This document shows, piece after piece, positions 1-7,100 of a stretch of 8,242 bases of DNA. The notes under the pieces were generated by a model. It saw nothing but the letters and a program-made list of their open reading frames with translations. It was not told where the DNA came from and searched no databases. This DNA is from an uncultured Bacilli bacterium (GTDB lineage Bacteria; Bacillota_I; Bacilli_A; RF39; UBA660), in assembly GCA_949113215.1 (NCBI GenBank), contig CARZYU010000030.1, positions 4,585 through 12,826 of the forward strand, written 5' to 3'. Both the position numbers and the translations under genes were made by a program. Every line of letters starts with the position of its first letter. The stretch's first letter is position 1.

Positions 1-459
1 GATTCTGTGAAATCGAAAGAAGATCCTACCTATATTGACTTTGATAGTTACCAATATGAATTGAATCGTAAAGTACCACTGATTATTTGGACCAAAGAGA
101 GTAAAGACGATGAAAAACTAAATAGACAAGTGACTGACGTGATGGGAATGTACGATCTTGCTCCAACCTTAGGAAATATGTTTGGAGTTTACAATCCTTA
201 TCAACTAGGACATGATATTTTCACAATCAAAGAGGATAATATTGTCGTCTTTCCAAATAGTAATTGGGTTACCAATAAAATTTATTACAATAGTCAACAA
301 GGAGAATATCTTCCTTTGAAAGAAGTAACGATCGATAAAGAATACATTGAAAAAAATATAAAATATACTGAGGAACTTTTGGATGTTTCCAATAATATCA
401 TTGTCTTTGACCTTTTAAAAGAAACAAAAAAAGAAGAGGCGAAGGGAGAACAAAAATGA
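1..459 (+). CDS. LTA synthase/sulfatase-family protein, C-terminal part (5' truncated)
   Basis: This is the 3' end of a longer gene whose start lies before the window; the frame is open from base 1 (Asp-Ser-Val-Lys) to the TGA at 457-459. The visible ~152 residues resemble the C-terminal third of the alkaline-phosphatase-like domain of lipoteichoic acid synthase family proteins: VPLIIW (bases 73-90), then MYDLAPTLGNMFGV followed by NPYQLGHDIF, matching the family's 'D-x-x-P-T-L-x-N-L-x-G ... G-x-D-L/I' segment, and VVFPNSNWVTNKIYYN, matching its 'F-x-x-G-S-F-V-T-D-K-Y-Y' segment. The nucleophile Thr and metal ligands would lie upstream and cannot be checked. A charged Lys/Glu-rich tail ends the protein. 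Family members are membrane-anchored with the catalytic domain outside, transferring glycerophosphate from phosphatidylglycerol. Without the N-terminus I cannot tell a true LtaS from another phosphoglycerol transferase. The stop overlaps the next start by ATGA, implying translational coupling. Confidence 0.8.
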   Translation, partial: DSVKSKEDPTYIDFDSYQYELNRKVPLIIWTKESKDDEKLNRQVTDVMGMYDLAPTLGNMFGVYNPYQLGHDIFTIKEDNIVVFPNSNWVTNKIYYNSQQGEYLPLKEVTIDKEYIEKNIKYTEELLDVSNNIIVFDLLKETKKEEAKGEQK

Positions 460-1079
460 GATTAAAGAAAAGAGTCAGAATCATTCTGGCAATTGCACTG
501 ATCCTAATTGTGGCGGGGGTAGCATATATGCTTTTCTTCCACAATCGTGGGACAGGAGGGAGAAAAGAAACCAAATTAAATGAGATCAAAGAATATGGTT
601 ATGTTCTTACGAGTGGTAAGAGCAAAGAGTACAAAGATTTGTTTTCGAAACTAAAAACAACGTTAGAGAAAGATAATGTTGATGAAGAGGAGTATGCTTC
701 TTTGATTTCACAAATGTTCGTGTTGGATTTCTTTACGCTGAATGATAAAATTGCCAAAACGGATGTCGGTGGTGTGGAATTTGTTGCTGAAGCGGTAAGA
801 GAAGATTTCTTAGAAAAAGCAATGGATAGCTATTACAAATATGTAGAAAATAATCTCAATGGAAAAAGAGATCAAGAATTACCAACTGTCCAAACGATGA
901 AAGTGGAAAAAATAGAGAAGGATCGTTTTGATTATGGAAATACGAAAGATGATGCAGCTTATTATGTAACACTTTCCTGGAATTATGATAGAGGAAAAGG
1001 CTACCAGACGGAAGCAGAGCTTATTTTCGTCCATGATGGTAAAAAGTTAGTATTGGTAGAATTAAACGAAGTAAATTAA
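456..1079 (+). CDS. Single-pass membrane-anchored protein, unknown function
   Basis: The 207-residue product is not one I recognise. A basic N-terminus (MRLKKRVR) is followed by a hydrophobic helix at about residues 8-28, which should anchor the protein with its N-terminus inside and about 175 residues outside. The outer part is mostly helical and charged to about residue 150, then looks beta-rich (YYVTLSWNYD, then EAELIFVHDGKKLVLVEL). This order is compatible with an NTF2-like fold, but that is only an impression. There are no cysteines and no catalytic motif I can name. The start is set by AGGGAG at 443-448, seven bases before ATG 456; the ATG overlaps the stop of the sulfatase gene (ATGA), so the two are surely co-transcribed. 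Its position suggests an accessory role at the membrane next to the polymer-synthesising enzyme, by inference from context. The terminator stem begins inside its stop codon. Confidence 0.85.
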   Translation: MRLKKRVRIILAIALILIVAGVAYMLFFHNRGTGGRKETKLNEIKEYGYVLTSGKSKEYKDLFSKLKTTLEKDNVDEEEYASLISQMFVLDFFTLNDKIAKTDVGGVEFVAEAVREDFLEKAMDSYYKYVENNLNGKRDQELPTVQTMKVEKIEKDRFDYGNTKDDAAYYVTLSWNYDRGKGYQTEAELIFVHDGKKLVLVELNEVN

Positions 1080-1100
1080 AGAGCAATAATTGCTCTTTTT
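1078..1100 (+). terminator. Intrinsic terminator of the sulfatase/membrane-protein operon
   Basis: AAAGAGCAA (1078-1086) pairs perfectly with TTGCTCTTT (1090-1098) across a three-base loop, with Ts running to 1100. The stem begins at the second base of the TAA stop (1077-1079), so there is practically no 3' untranslated spacer. Confidence 0.85.
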
Positions 1101-1126
1101 GTTATGTTCTTATCCTGAAACATAAC
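1101..1126. repeat. Perfect 8-bp inverted repeat between convergent genes
   Basis: GTTATGTT (1101-1108) and AACATAAC (1119-1126) are perfect inverted repeats with a 10-base loop. It sits between the two terminators and lacks a U-tract on either strand, so it is not itself a classic terminator. It may only stabilise the 3' ends, or form a third hairpin in the convergent block. Confidence 0.6.
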
Positions 1127-1156
1127 AAAAAAGGGAACAGAACTCTGTTCCCTTTT
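1127..1156 (-). terminator. Intrinsic terminator of the lipoprotein gene, possibly bidirectional
   Basis: GGGAACAG (1133-1140) and CTGTTCCC (1145-1152) pair perfectly around a four-base loop, extended by A/T pairs at 1129-1132 and 1153-1156. Read on the minus strand the stem is followed by six Ts (1132-1127), and it begins eight bases past the lipoprotein stop. On the plus strand four Ts follow, so it could also back up the terminator at 1078-1100. Confidence 0.85.
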
Positions 1157-1163
1157 GATGATC

Positions 1164-1964
1164 TTATTTTACTTTCTTCAAGTTGTTGAAATGATAGAAA
1201 CCATTGTCTTTATCAAAAGTAACAAGATACTTCGTTACTTTATCTTTTAATGTTGTAAAGGCTTCTTTTTGGTTATCAACGCTTCCTAGTAATGTTTTCT
1301 TCGTTTCATCTTGATAGATTTGATAAGGAGCGATTGCCTCGTATCCATCTTCGGCAATGGATGGAACAACGTAGACCCTTCCTAATGTTACCGTAGTGTC
1401 CGTTTCTTCTAGTATTTTAATGTAGACATGTGGTTCTGACGGAATGCTTAGTCCTCCGCAACCACCTTCTGCATAGTAACCATTTTTTTCTTCTTCGTAG
1501 ACCAACGATGTACAAGCAGATTGTTCGACTAATTTATGATCATACGTATAGTTGTCACCATAAAGATCTTGTAGAGCCTTTTTAATCTCTTCTTCTGACC
1601 AAACTTTTTCGTAATTATCATCTTGTTTGCTTAAATACTGATAAAGAAATTCGGTCAATAATTTATCATGTAAATCCTGGGCTTTTAAATGTTTGGTAGA
1701 AGCATCAATGACTCTCATATCGCTACCAATTCCATAGTCTTCTACTTCATCAGCTCCCTGATAGAACCAAAACCCTAATTCATAGAGCAGTGCTTCTTTG
1801 ATATCCTTAATTCCTGTTGTGTAGTTCGTAGTATCCTTTTTCTCTTCGTTTTGCTTGTCTTGTTCTTTACTCATTTCTTTCCCGTCTTCTGTTTTCCCAC
1901 AACCAGTAAATAAGAATAGGGATGTTAGAGCTACCAAGAACAAAGCAACATACTTTTTTCTCAT
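1164..1964 (-). CDS. Putative secreted lipoprotein, unknown function
   Basis: The 266-residue product has a lipoprotein signal: MRKK, a hydrophobic stretch at about 5-20, and the lipobox L-F-T-G-C with the modified cysteine at residue 22. Phe at -3 is not the usual Leu but fits the general pattern. The mature protein should be held on the outer face of the membrane by a diacylglyceryl anchor. A charged linker (about 23-50, Lys/Glu/Asp-rich) leads to a globular domain of about 210 residues I do not recognise. It has two further cysteines, C151 and C169 (the latter in GGCGG), which could form one disulfide. GAGAGGA at 1971-1977 lies six bases before the ATG at 1964-1962. It has its own promoter and terminator and so is a single-gene unit, although it follows the LCP gene on the same strand. 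Substrate and role are unknown; binding-protein or wall-associated functions are both possible. Confidence 0.85.
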   Translation of the reverse strand: MRKKYVALFLVALTSLFLFTGCGKTEDGKEMSKEQDKQNEEKKDTTNYTTGIKDIKEALLYELGFWFYQGADEVEDYGIGSDMRVIDASTKHLKAQDLHDKLLTEFLYQYLSKQDDNYEKVWSEEEIKKALQDLYGDNYTYDHKLVEQSACTSLVYEEEKNGYYAEGGCGGLSIPSEPHVYIKILEETDTTVTLGRVYVVPSIAEDGYEAIAPYQIYQDETKKTLLGSVDNQKEAFTTLKDKVTKYLVTFDKDNGFYHFNNLKKVK

Positions 1965-1987
1965 AACATATCCTCTCTTTCTTCTTA

Positions 1988-2016
1988 AGTATATGCCGAA
2001 AAAGATACCTTGTAAA
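1988..2016 (-). promoter_or_regulatory. Sigma-A-type promoter of the lipoprotein gene
   Basis: On the minus strand TTTACA (2016-2011) and TATACT (1993-1988) are separated by exactly 17 bases, each one mismatch from consensus. Start of transcription would fall near 1981, giving a leader of about 17 bases that holds only the ribosome site. The -35 box sits immediately downstream of the LCP terminator U-tract. Confidence 0.75.
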
Positions 2017-2047
2017 TAAAAAATACGCCATTATTCATCTGACGTAT
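2017..2047 (-). terminator. Terminator overlapping the 3' end of the LCP gene
   Basis: On the minus strand ATACGTC (2047-2041) pairs with GGCGTAT (2029-2023), seven pairs including one G-U, around an 11-base loop, followed by a T run at 2022-2018. The first arm lies in the last codons of the LCP gene and the stop codon (2033-2031) lies in the loop, so a terminating ribosome would cover the hairpin. Confidence 0.6.
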
Positions 2048-4004
2048 CTTTAGGATCCTCTTTGTCTTCCTTTTTACAAATAGGATGGTTTTTATACTTA
2101 TCAAGTTTACAATCTATGATTTCATCTTCTTCCTCATCCTTGTCATCTTTATCATTTTTATTTGATGTAGTTGGTTTTTTCTTAGATGGGGCTTTGGCAA
2201 TACTCAAGGTGACAGAACCACTGATTTTATCGGTCCGTTTGTTCGCAGGAAAATCTTGAGCGAAAACTCTTCCTGCTGGATGGGCTGATGTTTCTACTTC
2301 TTGAAATTTTAAACTGACGCCATGTTTGCTAGCCCATGCTCTCGATTGTGTTTCAGTGTCACCTGTAAAATCAGGAAGTAGAGTGTAAGCATTTTGTGTT
2401 TTGTATGGACCTTTTCCGATGATGGTCTTTTCATAAGGATCGTTGATTGAGAAAGAGAACGATTTATCTTCTTCGTGATCTAAAAGTTCCAAATTAATTT
2501 TCATCGCTTCAATGACATCATCGACACTAGCGTCATTTAATACATAATCCCAAAGGACCATTTTGGCTCTTTCGTCGTAAATCATTTGTCCGGTTCCTTG
2601 TAAATAGAGTTGTTGTAAATTTACTAATTGGCCATTTTCTTTGTTTAATCCATTGAACATAATATCTTTAATGATGTTATAAAAAGATAAAATTTGATCA
2701 TTGCTTAGGTTCGTATCCATGTTTCTTGAAACGGTATTTAAAATTTCCATCAACTTATCGACACTACCGATCGTTTTTACCTTATTTAACATCCCTTCGA
2801 CAACAACTTGTTGATTGAGTCCACGGTCCAAATCACCTGCTGCTAATTGTTTTCGATTACGGGCAAGTACCAAAGCTTGTTCTCCGTTCAAATGTTGAAA
2901 TCCTTCGTCAATGCAAATTTCTCCAGAACGACTACTATCATCTGTACATAATCTTGCTGGAACTTCAACATCGATTCCTCCAAGGGCATCTACTAATCCA
3001 ACGGCACCTTTGAAGTTGATTTTTACGTAATAATCAATTGGGATTCCTACCAAATCTACAATAGTATCCATCAAACATTGTTCACCATAGGCAGCAGCGT
3101 GGGTAATTTTGTTCTCCATTTTACCAGTGAAACAAGAAATAGGAACATAACTATCTCTTGGGATACTTAAGATGGTTGCATTCAAGGTTTTAGGATTAAA
3201 TGTTACCAACATGAGTGAATCACCATTGGCTACTTGGTTTTGATCAAGTCCATCTTTTTCGGAATCCACACCCGTTAACAAAACGGTAAATGGTTCGGTA
3301 ACGACCGCTTTTCCTGATGTGCTAATTGTCTTTTTGATATCTTTGCTTAATTGTTTTAAAATTTTGGTATCGTTTTTAATGTTTTGATAAGTTTCATGCT
3401 CTTTGACAAGATCTTGGTAATTGCTTCCGACGAAGATTGCCTCAATACTTCCTTGGTATAAATCTTCGATCATGGGGATATAATCTTCGTACTTTTCTAG
3501 AATAATTGTATCCATTTTTTCTTCTTCGATTAATTCCATCGCAAGTTGATAACCTTCGATCGAGGAAGAATCCTGGATAATTCCCACTTTTTTACCATCT
3601 AGATCTTTGGTGGAAGAGGTCTTATTATCTTTTAATGTAATCAAATAACTGGTATAGGTTAATTTTTCTTTGGTCATATTCCCAAGGAATCCATAGACTT
3701 TGCCAATGTAGTATCCAATGGCAAAATGAACGATGCTAAGTAAGAGTAATACAAGGATGAAGCCAATATGCTTCTTTGGCTTTTTTCGCTTCCTTTGCAT
3801 AATTCCAAGCCATTTGAAAAAGAAAATGAGATCGAATAGAATAAAAATTCCTATGACAAAGTATCGAATTTCATTTTCAATGTTATTTAAAAGTAAAATA
3901 TGATAAATGGAAAAAATACTCAGGATTAATTCCAAAATAAAACAGATGGATAGAACAATTTTTCCTACTTTCACATTGGATGTCTTGTTTGCTTCTTCTT
4001 TCAT
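2031..4004 (-). CDS. LCP (LytR-CpsA-Psr) family protein with extra binding-like domain and PASTA domain
   Basis: The 657-residue protein has three membrane helices (about 14-38, 46-67, 79-100), then an extracytoplasmic segment (about 118-222) resembling a substrate-binding-protein lobe (DLDGKKVGIIQDSS; IEAIFVGSNY), then an LCP domain (about 238-410). LCP hallmarks are visible: GVD (245-247), D262, SIPRDSY with R283/D284, NKITHAAAYG (298-307), ARNRK with R382/R384, and D-L-D-R-G-L-N-Q-Q (391-399). The N at 397 replaces the Arg of B. subtilis TagTUV, but the R-x-x-N-Q form occurs in other LCP proteins. Residues about 540-605 read as a PASTA domain (LLPDFTGDT ... PAGRVFAQDFPANKR ... GSVTLSIAK). 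A charged tail follows with a C632/C643 pair. LCP enzymes transfer lipid-linked glycopolymers to peptidoglycan. AAGGAGGG at 4008-4015 sets the ATG at 4004, though the spacing is short. Single-gene unit divergent from the glucosaminidase. Family call is firm; the polymer is unknown. Confidence 0.93.
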   Translation of the reverse strand: MKEEANKTSNVKVGKIVLSICFILELILSIFSIYHILLLNNIENEIRYFVIGIFILFDLIFFFKWLGIMQRKRKKPKKHIGFILVLLLLSIVHFAIGYYIGKVYGFLGNMTKEKLTYTSYLITLKDNKTSSTKDLDGKKVGIIQDSSSIEGYQLAMELIEEEKMDTIILEKYEDYIPMIEDLYQGSIEAIFVGSNYQDLVKEHETYQNIKNDTKILKQLSKDIKKTISTSGKAVVTEPFTVLLTGVDSEKDGLDQNQVANGDSLMLVTFNPKTLNATILSIPRDSYVPISCFTGKMENKITHAAAYGEQCLMDTIVDLVGIPIDYYVKINFKGAVGLVDALGGIDVEVPARLCTDDSSRSGEICIDEGFQHLNGEQALVLARNRKQLAAGDLDRGLNQQVVVEGMLNKVKTIGSVDKLMEILNTVSRNMDTNLSNDQILSFYNIIKDIMFNGLNKENGQLVNLQQLYLQGTGQMIYDERAKMVLWDYVLNDASVDDVIEAMKINLELLDHEEDKSFSFSINDPYEKTIIGKGPYKTQNAYTLLPDFTGDTETQSRAWASKHGVSLKFQEVETSAHPAGRVFAQDFPANKRTDKISGSVTLSIAKAPSKKKPTTSNKNDKDDKDEEEDEIIDCKLDKYKNHPICKKEDKEDPKDTSDE

Positions 4005-4026
4005 AAGCCCTCCTTAGTCTATATAC

Positions 4027-4055
4027 ATTATATCCAAAAAGGAGGTATTTTACAA
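4027..4055 (-). promoter_or_regulatory. Promoter of the LCP gene
   Basis: On the minus strand TTGTAA (4055-4050) and a perfect TATAAT (4032-4027) are separated by 17 bases. Transcription would start near 4020, giving a leader of about 16 bases occupied almost entirely by the AAGGAGGG ribosome site at 4015-4008. The spacer overlaps the Shine-Dalgarno of the possible small ORF on the other strand. Confidence 0.75.
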
Positions 4056-4120
4056 CCATGAGAAGAGAGAGTTCTGTCAAAAAAGTAAACGCGAAATGTT
4101 GTCAACTGGACAGGAGATAA
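4041..4120 (+). CDS. Possible small ORF (20 codons) with strong Shine-Dalgarno and Cys-Cys pair
   Basis: A 20-codon frame runs from ATG 4058 to TAA 4118-4120, and the feature includes its ribosome site. The peptide is basic with a Cys-Cys pair near its end: MRRESSVKKVN, then AKCCQLDRR. AAAAAGGAGGT ends at 4046, a perfect match to the 16S anti-Shine-Dalgarno, but the 11-base spacing to the ATG is longer than ideal. It precedes the glucosaminidase gene on the same strand, so it could be a leader peptide. I found no convincing plus-strand promoter upstream, and the glucosaminidase promoter lies downstream of it. It may be real, a relic, or chance; I do not recognise the peptide. Confidence 0.35.
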
Positions 4121-4131
4121 CAGCCTTAAAG

Positions 4132-4160
4132 TGGAAGAACAAAACAAGTTTTGTTATAAT
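4132..4160 (+). promoter_or_regulatory. Extended -10 promoter of the glucosaminidase gene
   Basis: TGTTATAAT (4152-4160) is a perfect extended -10 element (TG-n-TATAAT). The -35 region 17 bases upstream (TGGAAG, 4132-4137) is weak, as is usual for extended -10 promoters. Transcription should start near 4167, about 30 bases before the ATG at 4197. Confidence 0.7.
4138..4155. repeat. Perfect palindrome in the promoter spacer, candidate operator
   Basis: AACAAAAC (4138-4145) and GTTTTGTT (4148-4155) are perfect inverted repeats separated by AA. The 18-base dyad fills the spacer between the weak -35 and the -10 of the glucosaminidase promoter and includes the first T of the -10. That is a position where a bound dimeric regulator would block polymerase. 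There is no U-tract, so it is not a terminator. Confidence 0.5.
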
Positions 4161-4183
4161 AAAATAAGAAAAATGTCGAAAGT

Positions 4184-4199
4184 AGGTGGAAGCAAAATG
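4184..4199 (+). promoter_or_regulatory. Ribosome site and start codon chosen for the glucosaminidase
   Basis: AGGTGG at 4184-4189 lies seven bases before ATG 4197. This start puts a signal peptide directly at the N-terminus. The frame stays open back to a GTG at 4131, but that codon is upstream of the predicted transcription start and lacks a well-placed ribosome site. An ATG at 4173 is possible but has only a weak AAGAAA upstream. Confidence 0.75.
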
Positions 4200-7100
4200 C
4201 GTATTCGAAAGTTCTTCTTATGGTTTAGTATTGCCTCAATCTTCTTTTGGACTCCAAAGGTAGAGGCGTTAACGACAGGGGAAATCGAGAGAAGAAACGA
4301 ATGTGGAGACAACATGTTTGAAGTAGCAATTGCATCATCCAATGGAAGTGCTACTAAGGTGGCATGCTACAATGATTATAACGAAGCACTTAACGCCATG
4401 AATCAGGGAGATAATAACTCTATTTTGTTTCAGAGGACAGGCGGGGTTACCAATCTAGTAAATGCCAAGTATGGACTTTTGGATTTAACGGTTACCAATC
4501 AGGAGAGTGGATTAACTTATTATTACCCAGATCCAGGAAGAACGACTTCTTCCAATAACTATATGAACAATAAGGCAAGTTACGGTGCTACCGATGGAGC
4601 TTTGATCTCTGTTAATTGGACAAACGATCCAGAGAACCATCGTATGGCCCAACTCAAAGTAGCAGGTTATAGTGGTTGGATGAACTATCATACCAATTTT
4701 TCGGGCTATCAAACGACCGATTATCAAATTGTCCCACTAGCCTGGGTGAAATCAAGTTCCTATTATACGGTTTCTAGTACTGGAAACAATGGGCATGGAT
4801 CTATTACGCACTGTTATACCGCTTCTATCTTACAAGATGGAACAGCTTCTTGTAGAACCATTGGTCCAAAACCAGAACAGCTAGCACCAGGAACTTATTA
4901 CAGTTACGATGGAAAATATTTTTATCAAAATCGTATGACGATGCTTGAAGATTATAAAGCAGGAAACTTTAATCAAGCAGCGAATGCAAACAATCCCTAT
5001 TACAATTACTATTTATATCTACCAGCTCATTCGAAGTCGACGTATTCTGGAAGTCAAATTGATACTTATACGAGAAACGTAGCAGGTTATGACATGTTGG
5101 CTTATGGTGCTCCTGCAGCAGCGAATGCTTCTTTACACTATGGAAAAGGGATTTTCTTTACCAATGCCCAAGAGTATTACGGAGTGAATGCCCTTTTGAT
5201 GTATGGGATCAGTCGAAACGAAAGTGGAAATGGTCGAAGCAACACCGTATTATACAATCGCAATGGATTCAGCATGAATGCCTACGATAGCAATCCTGGG
5301 GGGGCAGATGTATTTGCTCGTTTTGAGGATAGTATTAAAGCTTTTGCGGCTTTATGGGCTACATATGGATACATTGATCCCAATGATTGGCGCTATAATG
5401 GAGCTAGTATTGGTCATAAAGGAATTGGGATGAACATCAAATATGCATCGGATCCATTCTGGGGAGAGAAGGCCGCTGCTTTCTACAACTCTTTTGATGC
5501 CAATGGAGGATATCAAGATTACAATCACTATCAATTAGGTGTTTTAACATCCGCTGGTGTCAATGCCAGAACTGGTCCTGGAACAGGATATCGTTCAGCT
5601 TATCGTTACAAACAGGCAGATGATCCTGTTATCATCGTCGGAGAAAGAACGGATTCCAACGGGCATCTTTGGTATCAAGTTGTAAGTGATATGAATTTGG
5701 ATCCCAATGGAAATGAAATTTCTTGTGGAGATAAATACAATTGCCCAGCGTATCGTTATGATAGTAGTTATGTTTATGTCTCTTCGGATTACATTCGAAA
5801 AGTAAATACGGCGAAAAAGGGATACCAAGCTCCAACTGGAGTTTACAATTATAAAGATAACAGCTATTCGTATCATTTTTATGAAGATGGTTCAAGAGAA
5901 GATCCAAGAGTTGCAAAGATGACAGGAACAACCAATTACTATTATGATTCTGCTCTTCAAAATAAAAAGAATGTTACGGTAGAAGCGGGAAGATATGTCA
6001 TGGTTTATGCCGAGGCAAAGGATGCTTCCGGAAATATTGTTTCTTATTTGGTAACAGCAGACTATAACTATGACCAAGAGGAATGGGTTCCAGCAGATAA
6101 ATTGCAAATTGTTGGAGGTCATTATGGAAGAGATATCGTCGATACGAGAGGTCATTATACCAATGTAAGACAAAATCCAGATGAATCTTCTAGTAGAGTG
6201 GGAAGGCTCTACGATGATACGTACATTCCTATTTTGGACCAAAGAACCGATAATCAAGGTAGGCTATGGTATCAAACTCAGACAACGCTTTCTGGAAATA
6301 ATGTCCTAGGATGGGTTTTAGCAGACGATGGAGATACGCGTGTTATCTTTTATCAAGGAGCTTCTGTTGTTAACAATCCTCCTGTGATTACAGCGAGTGA
6401 TAAAACATTGGTGGAGAAGTCAAAATACAATCTTTTAGATGGCGTCAAAGCAACCGATAAAGAAGATGGAGATTTGACAAGTAGCATTCAAGTAACAACC
6501 AACTTAGATATCAATAAAGTAGGAACGTATCAAGCAACGTATCAAGTAAGTGATAAGTTAGGACAGACAACGACCAAAGCTGTCCAAATCTACGTCATTG
6601 CAGATGAGGTCCCAGTCATTCAGGCAGTCGATCAAGAAGTGGTCATCAATACGACGTTTGATCCTCTCAAAGGAGTAACGGCTATCGACAAGGAAGATGG
6701 AACCTTAAAAGTTACGGTGATTGCTAATAACGTCAATACCAAAGAAGAAGGGGATTACCTTGTCAAATACCAAGTGGTGGATAGTTATGGGCATAAAGTA
6801 GAAAAACAAATCAAAGTCGTTGTCACAGGCCGGGCGAAGAAAGATGGAGATTTCTATTACCAATCTTTGAAAGAAGAAAACGGTAAATTGATATTAACCG
6901 GATTCCAAACCATCAAAGGGATGAACAATACCTTAAAAGAAAACATCAACTATGTTTTAGTCTTTACGAACGAGGATACATTAGAAGAAAAGACACAGAA
7001 GTTGGTTCGTATTTCCGACAAAGGAAAGATGCCGTTTGAAATCGAAGGAGAACAAGGATTTGACTATACCTATGCTTGGTTTGAAGGAGAAGTAAATGTG

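Noticed and set aside
398..589. Minus-strand 63-codon open frame across the sulfatase/membrane-protein junction
   Set aside because: It is antisense to two well-supported coupled genes and is hydrophobic only because it mirrors the membrane segment and Lys/Glu codons.
2062..2259. Plus-strand 65-codon open frame opposite the LCP C-terminus
   Set aside because: It is Ser/Leu-rich because it lies opposite the Asp/Glu/Lys tail; there is no ribosome site or known family.
3883..4080. Minus-strand 65-codon frame overlapping the LCP start
   Set aside because: It overlaps the LCP N-terminus out of frame, spans the LCP promoter, and has no protein-like features.
4075..4105. Two TTGACA matches on the minus strand upstream of the LCP promoter
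   Set aside because: Neither has a usable -10 at 16-19 bases; the nearest A/T-rich hexamer to the first is 22 bases away.
4098..4122. Possible hairpin TGTTGTC ... GATAACA around the end of the small ORF
   Set aside because: It has seven pairs with one G-U, a 12-base loop and no U-tract. It is too weak to call an attenuator without comparative support.
4131..4196. A GTG-initiated 22-residue N-terminal extension of the glucosaminidase
   Set aside because: The GTG overlaps the promoter, the predicted transcription start is downstream near 4167, and the extension would bury the signal peptide. ATG 4197 has a proper ribosome site.
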